A model generated the notes under the pieces. The model had not been told where the DNA came from. It worked only from the letters and a program-made list of their open reading frames with translations, and did not search any database. A DNA stretch of 64,000 bases, taken from positions 9,920,001-9,984,000 of the forward strand of contig NZ_CP108081.1 of the NCBI RefSeq assembly GCF_036182465.1. Reading direction: 5' to 3'. Source of the stretch: Streptomyces sp. NBC_00258 (GTDB lineage: Bacteria > Actinomycetota > Actinomycetes > Streptomycetales > Streptomycetaceae). The stretch's first letter is position 1. Each line of letters opens with the position of its first letter. A program made the position numbers and the translations under genes. Below, in pieces: positions 8,173 through 17,867 of the stretch.

Positions 8173-9527
8173 CGTTCGCCCCCTTCACGAGATTTCCCGG
8201 GCCGTTCGGTTGGGACGTCCACGGCGCGCGGCGCGTGCATCAGCACCCGCGCGGCCCGCCGCCCCGACGCGTCCCCCACGTCCAGCCGCCAACCGGCGAC
8301 CTCGACCGTGTCGCCCTCGGCGGGGATGCGCCCCAGCTCGGTCGCGATCAGGCCCGCGAGCGTCTCGTACGGCCCTTCCGGCGCGCGCAGTCCGACCCGG
8401 GCCAGCCGGTCGATGCGTACGGAGCCGTCGGCGGAGTACAGCGTGCGGCCCTCGTCGTCCGTGCCGGCCGGGGCCAGATCGGGCGTCTCGTGGGGGTCGT
8501 GCTCGTCCCGCACCTCTCCGACGACCTCCTCGACGATGTCCTCCAGGGTCGCGACCCCGGCCGTGCCGCCGTACTCGTCGATGACGACGGCCATCGTGCG
8601 CCTGCCGGACAGCCGGTCCAGGAGCCGGTCGACGGTGAGCGACTCCGGTACGAGCAGGGGCTCGCGCATCAACTGCGACACGCGCGTACGAGCCCGGTGG
8701 TCGGCCGGCACGGCGACGCAGTCCTTGATGTGCGCGACACCGACGACCGAGTCGAGGTTGCCGCGGTAGACGGGAAAGCGGGACAGCCCGGTCGCCCGGG
8801 TCGCGTTCGCCACGTCCTCGCAGGTCGCCTGGACGTCGAGGGCGATGACCTGGACGCGCGGCGTCATCACGTTCTCCGCGGTGAGGTCCGCGAGGTTCAG
8901 CGTGCGCACGAACAGCTCGGCGGTGTCCGGCTCCAGAGCACCCTGCTTCGCGGAGTGCCGGGCCAGCGCGACCAGTTCCTGCGGGCCGCGCGCGGAGGCC
9001 AGCTCCTCGGCGGGCTCGATGCCGAAGAGGCGTACGACACGGTTGGCCGTGTTGTTGAGATGGGTGATGAACGGCCGGAACAGCGAGCTGAACCAGCGTT
9101 GGGGTGTCGCCACCCGCTTGGCCACGGCGAGCGGCGAGGAGATCGCCCAGTTCTTGGGCACCAGCTCGCCGACCACCATCAGGAAGACCGTCGACAGGGC
9201 CGTACCGATGATCAGGGCCACGGACGAGGACGCGGACTCCGGGACACCTGCGGCCTCCAGGGGACCCGCGATGAGCTTGGCGACGGACGGCTCGGCCAGC
9301 ATGCCGACGACCAGGTTCGTGACCGTGATGCCGAGCTGGGCACCGGAGAGCTGGAAGGTGAGGTTCCGTACGGCCTTGAGGGCGCCCGCCGCGCCGACCT
9401 CGCCGCGCTCGACGGCCCGCTCCAGTTCACTGCGCTCGACCGTGGTCAGTGAGAACTCAGCCGCGACGAAGGCGCCGCAGGCGAGCGAGAGCAGCACCGC
9501 CACGGCGAGGAGGAGCAGTTCGGTCAT
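8169..9527 (-). CDS. CNNM/CorC-like membrane protein with CorC_HlyC domain
   Basis: 452 residues. DUF21 membrane domain (starts with a hydrophobic segment and GAFVAAEFSLTTVERSELE, conserved VGELVPKNWAIS), CBS pair with DEYGGTAGVATLEDIVEEVVGE, then a CorC_HlyC C-terminal module. It is the promoter-proximal and longer member of a coupled pair with the 340-residue protein. GGACGGAGGTGACCC gives a ribosome site before ATG 9527. The likely role is divalent-cation (Mg/Co) transport across the membrane, inferred from the family. Confidence 0.9.
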   Translation of the reverse strand: MTELLLLAVAVLLSLACGAFVAAEFSLTTVERSELERAVERGEVGAAGALKAVRNLTFQLSGAQLGITVTNLVVGMLAEPSVAKLIAGPLEAAGVPESASSSVALIIGTALSTVFLMVVGELVPKNWAISSPLAVAKRVATPQRWFSSLFRPFITHLNNTANRVVRLFGIEPAEELASARGPQELVALARHSAKQGALEPDTAELFVRTLNLADLTAENVMTPRVQVIALDVQATCEDVANATRATGLSRFPVYRGNLDSVVGVAHIKDCVAVPADHRARTRVSQLMREPLLVPESLTVDRLLDRLSGRRTMAVVIDEYGGTAGVATLEDIVEEVVGEVRDEHDPHETPDLAPAGTDDEGRTLYSADGSVRIDRLARVGLRAPEGPYETLAGLIATELGRIPAEGDTVEVAGWRLDVGDASGRRAARVLMHAPRAVDVPTERPGKSREGGER

Positions 9528-9612
9528 CGGGTCACCTCCGTCCCATGATCGGCCACGGGCGGGGGAATCGCGCGATGACGGCAGGAGAGGACGCCGTGCC
9601 GTCGGGTACCGG

Positions 9613-9637
9613 GAGGCTCGCCCATGGGCGGAGGCTC
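9613..9637. promoter_or_regulatory. Palindrome flanked by direct repeats upstream of CorC pair
   Basis: In the 193-bp gene-free spacer, the 12-bp palindrome CGCCCATGGGCG (9619-9630) is flanked by two GAGGCTC copies (9613-9619 and 9631-9637). It lies about 90 bp upstream of the CorC-type start. It could be an operator for the cation-transport pair; nothing links it to a known regulator. Confidence 0.25.
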
Positions 9638-9720
9638 ACACCTTTCCTAGGGAGACGACTTTGCTGGGGGAACGACCGGGTCCCCTGCAGACAGAGGATC
9701 AAGCACGTCCCGCGCTTCGG

Positions 9721-10146
9721 TCAGTCGGCCAGCGGCTTGACCCAGCGTCGCCAGTGGTCCTCGCGATGGTAGCCAGTGGCCGCCCAGGTGTGGTGTGCCT
9801 GTTCGTTGTCCTCCAGGACCATGGCGTCGACGCGGCGCCCGCCCAGGGCGGCGAAGCGTTGTTCGGCCGCTTCCAGCAGAGCGCTCGCGATGCCCTGCCG
9901 GCGGTGGTCCGGGTGTACGGCCAGCCGGTAGGCGGAGCATCGCCATCCGTCGAAGCCGGCTATGACGGTTCCCGCCAGAGCGCCGTCGCGCTCCGCGAGG
10001 AGCAGGGCTTCGGGGTCTCGTGTGACGAGGGCGGCCACCCCGGCATGGTCGTCGCTGATGCTGGTTCCTTCCGCGGCCTCGCGCCAGAAACGCAACACGG
10101 TGTCGATGTCGGCGAGGGTGGCGAAGCGGATATGAAGATCACTCAT
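9721..10146 (-). CDS. GNAT family N-acetyltransferase
   Basis: 141 residues from ATG 10146. Motif A, LAVHPDHRRQGIASALLEAAEQ, contains the acetyl-CoA pyrophosphate loop R-R-Q-G-I-A, and the C-terminal WAATGYHREDHWRRWVKPL fits motif B. It transfers an acetyl group from acetyl-CoA to an unknown amine. An upstream extension of 22 residues is possible but has no family similarity. It stands 69 bp downstream of the SWIM-protein gene and may be in its transcript. Confidence 0.88.
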   Translation of the reverse strand: MSDLHIRFATLADIDTVLRFWREAAEGTSISDDHAGVAALVTRDPEALLLAERDGALAGTVIAGFDGWRCSAYRLAVHPDHRRQGIASALLEAAEQRFAALGGRRVDAMVLEDNEQAHHTWAATGYHREDHWRRWVKPLAD

Positions 10147-10215
10147 GGGGCGAGCCAAGCAGAGCGGCGACCTGTCTGGCGAACGGATTCCGAACCGAGT
10201 GATCAAGTCCACGGA

Positions 10216-12420
10216 TCATGAATCGCTGGTGTCGGTGTCGGTGTCGGTGTCGGTACGGGTGCCGGTGCCGGTGCCGGTGCCGCTGTGCTCGTGCCCGGGC
10301 CATGTCCCGTGCCTCAGGTCCGCTTCGGCAGCGGCCAGATAGACGGTTGTGGCGAGCCACTGAGTCGCGTACCGGTCCGGGTCGGCTCCGCTGTGGCGTC
10401 CGAAGACGTCGAGGGAGCGGTGCCCGGCCACCGTGCCGAGCGCGGTGATCAGGTCCGAGCCGGTGACGAGCCCGCTGCGGCGCAGCACGGCCGCATGGCC
10501 GTGGTGATCGTTGCCGCGCGTGGATTCGGCGGCGATACGGCGTCCTCCCGTGACGGCCAGTTCGACCAGACGCCGGACGCGCCAGAGTGGCGAGTCGGCG
10601 GACGGGATGGCGCGGGAGGCGTAGGAGGAGGGGGTGGGCGGGGACGGAGGGATGTCCGGCGGGAAGTGATCGCTTTGCAGCAGGTCGTAGCCGAGATCGG
10701 CGCGGCCCTGCCAGTCGTCCGGGAGGCGCAGGGTCGCCCCGGTGCCGGGTGCGGGGCCGACTGCGAGCGCACGGAGAGTCGTGACCCGGTCGGGGTCGAG
10801 GCGGCCGAGGACCCGGATCCGCAGCCCGGGACGAGCGCCCAGCTGCCGGAAATTGGCGGTGTGGGCGAGAGCGGGATGGCCCTGGGCGGGGGCCAGCCGG
10901 ACCGGCGGACCGGGGACGGGCCGGCTGCTCGCAAACTCGTCTCCGCCACAGGGCAGTTCACGGACCAGCAGATCCTCGCCGTCGGTCGCGGCGATCTCCA
11001 CATCACACCCGATCAGGGGACGGGCGTACCCGGCGTCTTCGGGGTCACCGGTCCCTTCGTGGTCACCGGCCCCTTCGGGAGCACCAATGAGCGATGCCGG
11101 GAACCGCACGGCGGCTGACTCGGCGAGCGGGCGGGCGAACACCGTCGCCGGCGCGGCCTCGGTCCAGGGCCGTCCGGCGGCGAAGGTGGCACGGACACCT
11201 CTTTCCGCAATCAGGCGCCCCTCCGGGGAGACGGTCGCTCCCGAGATGATCAGGCCGCCGCGGGACACCCGGAAGTGGTCGCTCAGGAAGCTCCGGATGG
11301 CGACGAGGGCGGTACCGGCCCGTCGTGCCCGCGCCGCGCCGCCGGGCTGGACGTCGCGGAGCGTGTACCAGCGGCCGTCGTCGTCGAGGAGATGTGTGAC
11401 CACCCCGCCGAGGTCGTCGGCGCCGATCACGGGTTCGCGGCAGACGCCGTAGAGCCGCAGGGACCCGTCGGGGCGGTGGTTGCGGCGGACGGCGCCGATC
11501 AACGCGGGCTCGGGATCGCCGGCCTTCAACAGGTGCACGACGAGGAGGAGTTCACGCAGGGCGGTCACCAACTCGGCGAGTCTGCCGGGGCTGTACGGGT
11601 CGCGCGCCGTGCGCAGACAGCGCACCACGCTCAGGGCCGCGGCCTCCGCGCGGTGGAGGCCCGTGAGGCGTGCCGTGTGGGCGGCGCGGAGCAACTCGGC
11701 CTGAAGGACCGCTCCCGTACCGGCCGTTCCGGCCGAGAGCACGGCTGCGGCCGCCGTCCAGAGGTCGGCGGCGGCACGGATCTGGGCGGCTGCGGGCCCC
11801 GTGGGGGCGGCGGTCGGGGCGCGGTCGGGCTCGGGGCCGGGGCCCGCGAGGCGGTTCGGCTCGGCGGGGCGGACGCGCTCTGTGGGGCCGGCCTGCGCGG
11901 AAGGGCTTACTCGCTCGGTGGGAATGGGCTGCGCGGTGGGGCGGTTCCCGTCGGTGGGATCGTCCGGGCCGGCGATACAGGCCGGTCCAGTGGTACGGGC
12001 CGGTCCAGCGGTACGGTCCGGTCCGGCGAGCGGGCCGACACCGGCGGGTTCAGCGGCTGTGCCGGGCCCGGCGAGTACGGACGGGGCGATGACCACGGGC
12101 CGCGCGGGTTCCGTGACCGCGACCGGGCAGGCACCCAGCACTGCCGTCCGATGCAGGCACCGCGGTGCCAACAGGCAGGTGCACCGGGCCTGTTCGGTGT
12201 CGGTGACCGCGCCGGACTGGTCCGGCGCCAGGGTCACCAGGGCATCCTCGCCGCAGCGGACGCGGAACGTCCCGCCCTCGACGGTGACGGGCGCGGCCGC
12301 CAACGCCTCGACGGCCGCGTCCAGTCTGCCGCGGAGGCGGGTGGTGAGACTCTCCACCGCGACGGCGAACACTTCCGGTGCGACCGGAGGGAGTTGGGTG
12401 GTCATGCCGGAACGGGTCAT
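10216..12420 (-). CDS. SWIM zinc-finger protein, large
   Basis: 734 residues. C80-x-C82-x5-C88-x-H90 (CTCLLAPRCLH) matches the SWIM zinc-finger pattern CxCxnCxH, a DNA- or protein-binding module. Residues 105-215 are a Pro/Gly/Thr-rich linker built from repeats of the GPARTTGP kind. Residues 225-710 look globular and alpha/beta, with no motif that I recognise, and residues 713-734 are a Gly-Thr/Asp-Thr repeat tail. ATG 12420 has GGAG 8 bases upstream. In E. coli a SWIM protein (YehQ) lies beside the DUF4132 protein YehI; here it is the last gene after a DUF4132 protein and a giant protein, so a common system is likely. MoxR and vWA partners are absent nearby. Confidence 0.8.
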   Translation of the reverse strand: MTRSGMTTQLPPVAPEVFAVAVESLTTRLRGRLDAAVEALAAAPVTVEGGTFRVRCGEDALVTLAPDQSGAVTDTEQARCTCLLAPRCLHRTAVLGACPVAVTEPARPVVIAPSVLAGPGTAAEPAGVGPLAGPDRTAGPARTTGPACIAGPDDPTDGNRPTAQPIPTERVSPSAQAGPTERVRPAEPNRLAGPGPEPDRAPTAAPTGPAAAQIRAAADLWTAAAAVLSAGTAGTGAVLQAELLRAAHTARLTGLHRAEAAALSVVRCLRTARDPYSPGRLAELVTALRELLLVVHLLKAGDPEPALIGAVRRNHRPDGSLRLYGVCREPVIGADDLGGVVTHLLDDDGRWYTLRDVQPGGAARARRAGTALVAIRSFLSDHFRVSRGGLIISGATVSPEGRLIAERGVRATFAAGRPWTEAAPATVFARPLAESAAVRFPASLIGAPEGAGDHEGTGDPEDAGYARPLIGCDVEIAATDGEDLLVRELPCGGDEFASSRPVPGPPVRLAPAQGHPALAHTANFRQLGARPGLRIRVLGRLDPDRVTTLRALAVGPAPGTGATLRLPDDWQGRADLGYDLLQSDHFPPDIPPSPPTPSSYASRAIPSADSPLWRVRRLVELAVTGGRRIAAESTRGNDHHGHAAVLRRSGLVTGSDLITALGTVAGHRSLDVFGRHSGADPDRYATQWLATTVYLAAAEADLRHGTWPGHEHSGTGTGTGTRTDTDTDTDTSDS
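10228..10281 (-). repeat. Nine hexamer repeats in the SWIM-protein gene 3' end
   Basis: On the plus strand there are four GGTGTC units, one GGTACG and four GGTGCC units in an unbroken array. They are read on the minus strand as alternating Gly-Thr and Asp-Thr dipeptides at the protein's C-terminus. Copy changes would keep the frame, so length variation between strains would be tolerated. Confidence 0.9.
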
Positions 12421-12721
12421 CGAGGTGCTCCATGAAAGCGCTCGTCCACCTGACGAGCGAGCGAGAGAGGACCGAAGGACGGGGTGCGGGGCGGTGAGTA
12501 CGGCGCGGACCGTCGTCGTGAGCGGCCGGGCAACCGAACGGCGTACGGGTGCACGGTCCTACGGGCGAAGCGACCGGAGCCGTACCCGGCTGGAGACCCG
12601 GCAGGGAGCCGTTTCCGGCCGAGCCGTACCCGGCCGACGGAGGCGGTCGTGCGCCGTGCCACGACCGCCCCTGCCCCGCGCTCCCTCGCCCCCGGCCCGT
12701 CCCTCGCCTCCGTACCAGGGA
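12421..12721. other. Gene-free spacer with direct repeats
   Basis: A 301-bp gap between the giant gene and the SWIM gene. I see no convincing gene in it. The 14-mer GAGCCGTACCCGGC occurs at 12577-12590 and 12621-12634, 44 bp apart, with a degenerate third copy between them. The gap is long enough for a separate promoter for the SWIM gene. Confidence 0.4.
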
Positions 12722-15700
12722 TCAGCGGCTACGCTTTCGCGGCCGTGGCACCTCGAGTTCCTCCAGGCGGGGCTCGTCCCCGTCCAGCACCCGTCGCCAG
12801 GCCGTCCGGTAGAGATCGGCGACGGGGCCGGTGGGCACGACGACGCCCAGGACGGTCTCCTCGCCGTGGAGCAGGTCGTACATCGGCACCTTCCACCGCT
12901 CCAGCGGAACGTACGGCTTCGCCAGCTGGGTCCAGCCGCCGGGCAGGAACAGTGAGCGTCCCGCTCGGGTGCGGCTGCCTTCGAGTACGAGGTCGGTGGC
13001 GGCGAGTTCGGCGCGGGCGGCACGGAGCCGGGCCGTGCCACCGCGCTGTTTCGTCCAGCCGGTCCAGCGGGCGGTGTGGTGGTCCGTGGGATCCGGCATG
13101 GCGAGCAGCATCAGATAGATGACGGCGGCGTCCTCGCCGATGCCGTACCGCTTGGCCACCTCACCGACGAGGTCGGGCACGGACCGGGTGGGATCCTGCG
13201 GCCACCACAGACCGTCCGCGTCGCGTTCGCCCGCCACCGGTTCCCCGGGATCGGCGAGCAGCTCCGCGAACCGCCGGTCGTGGACCAGCCGGAGGCTGAT
13301 GTCCTCGGCGGTCGGCCGTTCACCGGGGACCACCGCCGCCAGGTGGGGGTCGTTCCCGGCGGCGTCCAGCAGCGCGGGGCGGACGGCGGCGACGGGGTCG
13401 GGGACCGTGGTGCTCAGCACGACCGCGCCGTGGCGGACGAAGCCGTCACCGGTCTCCATGGGGTTCCCGGCGCCCCGGCGGAAGGCCTCCAGTTCGATCC
13501 GCCTGCCGAGGTTGATCAGCAGGCCCGGGTGGGCCAGCCGGGCGCGTACCGCGGTCAGCACCTCCGGGAGGAGAGCGCGGATCGGGTCGCCGGACGGGAG
13601 ACGGTGGGCGAGCCAGGCGGCCAGGGCCACCGAACCGTTGAGGGTGCCTGTGCCGAAGCCGGGCGTGTTCTCGACGGAGCTCAGGTAGTGGCCTCTGGTC
13701 GTCCAGGTCAGGTCGTGGTTCAACTGCGGTTCGGACGCCCCGTCGAGGAACCCGCGCAGGGCGTCGGACGGTTTCCACCACCGCGCGGTCTCCACGGTGC
13801 GGACCGCGTCGTGGAGCACCTCCTCGGAGAGGGGCGCCCGCCGGCCAACCCGCCGGTTGAAGACCTCCGCCGCGGCGGCCACGTCCGGGCCGTCCGTCCA
13901 CAGCCCGGACGGCTCGGCGGGCAGCAGCGCCGCCATGACGGCCTGCCAGACGTCGGCGTCCCGGCATCCCACGGCATCTCTGGCCACGGCGACGTCGGCC
14001 GACTTCACCCCGATCGCCTTGAGCGTCTCGGCGGGCACGGGCCTCTTCGCGTCGTCGGTCAGAGGCACGCCGGCGATCGTCAGCCGGGCCATGGTCGGGG
14101 AGATTCCGGTGAGCCGGGCGAACTCCTCGGCGGCCGCCGGGTACCAGGGCGCCGGACCGCGCTCGGCGAGCTCGGACCGGAAGGCCGTGAACCAGCCGGG
14201 CGCACGGGCCGGCTCCGGGGCGAAGGGCTCGGCGGACAACAGCGTGTACGGAGCGGGCGCCTCGAACCGGCCGGCCGGATCGTGGAAGACCGCCCTGAAC
14301 ACCTGGCCGTCGGCGTCGCTTCGGCTCCATTCGTTGAGGAAGACGAGGAACGCGCCGTCGTCCAACTGCAGCACCGTCGTCACATTGCTGCTCAGGGAGC
14401 CGGGCCCCTGGAACAGACTCCGGTCCAGACGCAGCCGGGCAAGGCGCCAGTGGCCGGGGTCCAGCACCGCGAGTTCCTGGGCGTCCAGTTCGGCGAGGAG
14501 CGTCTCCAGCACGTGCCTGTGATCCTCGGTGGTGGCCGTCGAGCCTGACCGCAGAGCCAACAGGGACGGCAGCGTGGGCAGGGCCAGCCAGTCCATGTCG
14601 CTCAAGGCACTCTGCTCGGGCAGGGCGGGGTGCGGACTGCCCGCCGGGGCCGGTTCGTTGAGGCCCCGCCGCGCCTTCCCGAGCAGCCGCAGCAGCTGGA
14701 CGATCTTGCTGGACCCCCTGTGGTAGTAGTACGCACTGCCCTGCACCAGGTACCGGCGACCGTTGAGGCCGAGTCCTTGCAGCGCCGCGGTGAGCGCGCC
14801 GTCGCTGAGCTCGGGCCGTTGCTCCTTCCGGGCGCCGCCCGTGAGCACCGTGTCGAGCCGGGTGCGTGCCGCGTCCAGGATGTGCTGCTTGTCGGCGGCG
14901 TACCGCACCACCGAGGTGATGCCTGCGAGCAGCGCCTCGTGGCCGACCTGCGGCAGCAGGGTGCGGATCAGTCCGGGCAGTGGGTCCCGGCCGTCAGCGC
15001 CGGCCTGCTCCCTCACCGGACCGTCCTGGCCCGCGGTGTCCTCGGGCCGCTCCGTCAGGGGGGCCGCCAGAAGTGCTGCCGCGGTGTCCTCGTCGACCTC
15101 GCGGAGTGCGGCGGAGCCCTGTGGGTCGCGGGGTTGGAGCAGGTGCCAGAAGCGCAGGGGCGGCAGGAGCCGCGTTCCCGCGGTGAAGGTTCCGGCGGTG
15201 TGGTTCCGCGGGATCTCGGCCATCACCGTGCCGTTCCCGTCGACCAGCCTGATCCCGTCGTACTCCTGGATCACCGCCAGCGGCCGGTCGGCGCCGGGGA
15301 AGTCCACCACCCATCGCGGGCTGCGGCTGCGGCCTCTGCCGGGCGGTACGACGACCGAGCGCCCGGCCAGGTCCTCGCCCCGCCGCGAGCCGTCGGGCAG
15401 TGTCACCACCCGCCAGCCGAGCAGCCCGTCCACCGGGGAACACATCGGACCCGGCGCGACCGAGGGGGCGGGCAGCAGCCAGCCCGCCTCGAAGGTGCTT
15501 CCCTCCGGGGCGGTGCGCACGCCCTCGTCGAACCAGTCCGGCTGTTCGGGTTCGCCCTGGGTGTCGCTCACCGGGTCGTACGCGTGCCACGTCCTGTTCT
15601 TGTAGTCGGCGCCCAACTGGGCCCACACCCAGTACGACGTGCCGTCGCTGATCACCTGCCGAGCATGTGGAACGACCGTGTCCCCGCGGCGCAGTACCCC

Positions 15701-17776
15701 GTGACCGGTGGTCCGGCCGCCACCGGGAAGCGGGAGCGAGACGGGGGCCAGGTTTCCGTTCAGCCCGTCGCTCCCGTCCACGTTGGTGGTGCGGGAGTAG
15801 CCGGACCCCTCGACCGTCACCCACTGCGAGGGGGCGTGGTGCCAGTAGCCCTGCCTGCCGTTCGCATCGACCGGACGCCACCAGACGAACAACTCGCCGT
15901 CCACGTAGTGGTAGTCGACATCTCTGCGGTAGCGCGTCGCCTGGTCGGGGACGCACAGCTCGTGCGCGAGCGCCGTGCCCTCCGCACCGATCACCCGGAG
16001 GTGCTTGCCGGCCAGGACGATGAGGTGCGGCCAGGCGTCGGCGACGAGGACCTCCCGCTGCAGATCCCCGGATTCGTGTCCTTCGAGCGCCTCTTCCCAG
16101 GCGGGCCAGCCCAGTTCGTCGAGGAGTCCGGACCGCAGGGCGCGGGCGAGCACCGGGGCGACTCCGGTGCTCAACGCCTCTCGAACCGCCGTCTCGGCAA
16201 CCGCGAGTACTTCTCCCGGCAGCCAGTTCAGCGTCTGGAGAACGCCGCGGTAGCCGTCGAACGCGGGCAGCTCCGCCGTGACGTACCTCCGGCTGACCTC
16301 GCCCACCCATTCGGCGAGCATCGGCCGTCCACCGGGGGACCCGGCCAAGGTGACGACGGTCGGCATGCCATCCCGTCCTTCCTCCTGGGGGCAGCCATTG
16401 CGGAACGCCGCATGGAAGCGGGCGTCGGCTTCGAGGGCGACGAGATCGCGCCGGTGTTCACAGGCAGCCCACGACACCAGGTTGAGGCGATGACGCTCCT
16501 CGGGCTCCGCCACCGGTATGCCCAGGGCCAGCAGCTGGTCGAGGAGGTTCACATCGCCGACAGGGGGCGTCAACAGGCCGCCGGAGGCCTCCAGTTCGGT
16601 GCGCAGAGTGCCGGCCATGCGGTCGACGAGCGGATAGAGCTCTGCCGGAGCGAGGTAGTAGTCGGCCCGCCACAGCTCCAGGAATCTGCGGGTCCAGCCT
16701 GCCGTGCCGTCGGCGGGACGCACTTCGGCGGGCAGGGTGGTGTCGCAGAGGCCGGCGGTGGCACCGGACTTCTCCAACAGGTCGAGCCACTGGGGCAGTT
16801 CTTCCCGTTCCCATCCCGAGGGCATCAGTGCCAGCAGGGTGGCGAGGAAGGCGGGTTCCTGCCGGGTGAGTTCCAGCAGGGCCGGCCGGTGGGTCTTCCA
16901 CCAGGTGGGCGGTGCCTTGACGGTACCGGGCTGGGTCAGCATCTCGCGCAGATAGGCGATCTCCTGCGCGAGCGCGTTCCTGCCCGCGGCCGCCTTCGCC
17001 AGTCTGCGCAGATCACCCGCGCCCGGACTCGACGGAGCCAGCCCGTTGGCGGCCAGGCGTATAAAGAGGTCGCGTACGTGCCGGAACGCCGTGGCGGCCG
17101 GTACCCGGGAGGACAGTCCCTTGGCGTAGCTGGAAAGTACCTTCGTCGGCACGGCCTGGGCCAGGGCGAACTCGAGGAAGACGGCGTCCATGCGTGCCTC
17201 GTCGAACGGCAGCGCGTGCGCCGTCTCGGCCTTGCGCGCGTTGACGAACATCTGGGACGCGTAGGCCCTCTCGTCGGCGGCCAGGAACACCCGGCCCGCC
17301 TGCTCGTAGAAGGCCGGCAGGAAATGCGGCACGGAACCCGCCAGCCGCTCGCCGATCGACTCGTAGGCGGCCCGCGCCTTCTTCGGCCGGGATTTCGCCG
17401 TCCGCGCCACCTTGTTCATCTCCTCGACCAGGGACATGGCCAGGTGGCCGTCCGAGGGATGATGAACCAGCACCCACTCCGGGAAGCCCAGCGCCCGCGG
17501 CTGCCCCAGACCGACCTCCACCGGCCCGCCCTGGGGTTCCAGGCCGAGGAAACCGGTGCCTAACCCGCCTCCCTGCTCGGCGGCGACCAGCCGTACGACG
17601 ATCCGGCCGTCCAGGCCCGGATGCCGGTAGGCCTGCGTGAACACGGGCACCGCCCGATCACCGCCCCCGGTCGTTCCCGGGGGCAGTACCGCACCGGCTC
17701 GCAGCAGTTCCTCAGCCTCGGCCACCGCCGTCGCATCGCCCCGGGCCACCGCGCCGTTGGCCACCGTGTCGTTCAT
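12722..17776 (-). CDS. Giant protein of unknown function (1684 aa) with early TTA codon
   Basis: I do not recognise the fold. ATG 17776 has an AAAGG upstream; earlier in-frame sequence is low complexity. Residues 1-130 are acidic, and 130-480 are helical and repeat-like (SSYAKGLSSRVPAATAFRHVRD and similar). Residues 650-960 are rich in beta-type W/G/D stretches (SYWVWAQLGAD, WRVVTLPDG), possibly propeller-like. The C-terminal 500 residues are again helical and end in a basic PRPRKRSR tail. There is no Walker motif, no membrane segment and no nuclease motif. Codon 72 (17561-17563) is TTA, so bldA is needed. It lies between the DUF4132 and SWIM genes, 91 bp after the former. Similar Streptomyces proteins are, as I recall, simply called DNA-binding protein. 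Confidence 0.8.
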   Translation of the reverse strand: MNDTVANGAVARGDATAVAEAEELLRAGAVLPPGTTGGGDRAVPVFTQAYRHPGLDGRIVVRLVAAEQGGGLGTGFLGLEPQGGPVEVGLGQPRALGFPEWVLVHHPSDGHLAMSLVEEMNKVARTAKSRPKKARAAYESIGERLAGSVPHFLPAFYEQAGRVFLAADERAYASQMFVNARKAETAHALPFDEARMDAVFLEFALAQAVPTKVLSSYAKGLSSRVPAATAFRHVRDLFIRLAANGLAPSSPGAGDLRRLAKAAAGRNALAQEIAYLREMLTQPGTVKAPPTWWKTHRPALLELTRQEPAFLATLLALMPSGWEREELPQWLDLLEKSGATAGLCDTTLPAEVRPADGTAGWTRRFLELWRADYYLAPAELYPLVDRMAGTLRTELEASGGLLTPPVGDVNLLDQLLALGIPVAEPEERHRLNLVSWAACEHRRDLVALEADARFHAAFRNGCPQEEGRDGMPTVVTLAGSPGGRPMLAEWVGEVSRRYVTAELPAFDGYRGVLQTLNWLPGEVLAVAETAVREALSTGVAPVLARALRSGLLDELGWPAWEEALEGHESGDLQREVLVADAWPHLIVLAGKHLRVIGAEGTALAHELCVPDQATRYRRDVDYHYVDGELFVWWRPVDANGRQGYWHHAPSQWVTVEGSGYSRTTNVDGSDGLNGNLAPVSLPLPGGGRTTGHGVLRRGDTVVPHARQVISDGTSYWVWAQLGADYKNRTWHAYDPVSDTQGEPEQPDWFDEGVRTAPEGSTFEAGWLLPAPSVAPGPMCSPVDGLLGWRVVTLPDGSRRGEDLAGRSVVVPPGRGRSRSPRWVVDFPGADRPLAVIQEYDGIRLVDGNGTVMAEIPRNHTAGTFTAGTRLLPPLRFWHLLQPRDPQGSAALREVDEDTAAALLAAPLTERPEDTAGQDGPVREQAGADGRDPLPGLIRTLLPQVGHEALLAGITSVVRYAADKQHILDAARTRLDTVLTGGARKEQRPELSDGALTAALQGLGLNGRRYLVQGSAYYYHRGSSKIVQLLRLLGKARRGLNEPAPAGSPHPALPEQSALSDMDWLALPTLPSLLALRSGSTATTEDHRHVLETLLAELDAQELAVLDPGHWRLARLRLDRSLFQGPGSLSSNVTTVLQLDDGAFLVFLNEWSRSDADGQVFRAVFHDPAGRFEAPAPYTLLSAEPFAPEPARAPGWFTAFRSELAERGPAPWYPAAAEEFARLTGISPTMARLTIAGVPLTDDAKRPVPAETLKAIGVKSADVAVARDAVGCRDADVWQAVMAALLPAEPSGLWTDGPDVAAAAEVFNRRVGRRAPLSEEVLHDAVRTVETARWWKPSDALRGFLDGASEPQLNHDLTWTTRGHYLSSVENTPGFGTGTLNGSVALAAWLAHRLPSGDPIRALLPEVLTAVRARLAHPGLLINLGRRIELEAFRRGAGNPMETGDGFVRHGAVVLSTTVPDPVAAVRPALLDAAGNDPHLAAVVPGERPTAEDISLRLVHDRRFAELLADPGEPVAGERDADGLWWPQDPTRSVPDLVGEVAKRYGIGEDAAVIYLMLLAMPDPTDHHTARWTGWTKQRGGTARLRAARAELAATDLVLEGSRTRAGRSLFLPGGWTQLAKPYVPLERWKVPMYDLLHGEETVLGVVVPTGPVADLYRTAWRRVLDGDEPRLEELEVPRPRKRSR

Positions 17777-17867
17777 GATTCCGTGCCTTTCGCGGCCGTG
17801 CGGCCGGTCCCCTGGGCCCTGCTCGTCCGTGCGCGCCGGTCGGTCTCTGACCGTCCCGTTGTGCCGT

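Noticed and set aside
12421..12721. Possible small gene in the gap between giant and SWIM genes
   Set aside because: Frames are Arg/Pro-rich without ribosome sites; repeats explain the composition.
14630..17563. Plus-strand open frame of 977 codons opposite the giant gene
   Set aside because: Composition is that of an antisense shadow (Arg/Gly/Pro rich) and there is no ribosome site; the minus-strand frame has a natural protein composition.
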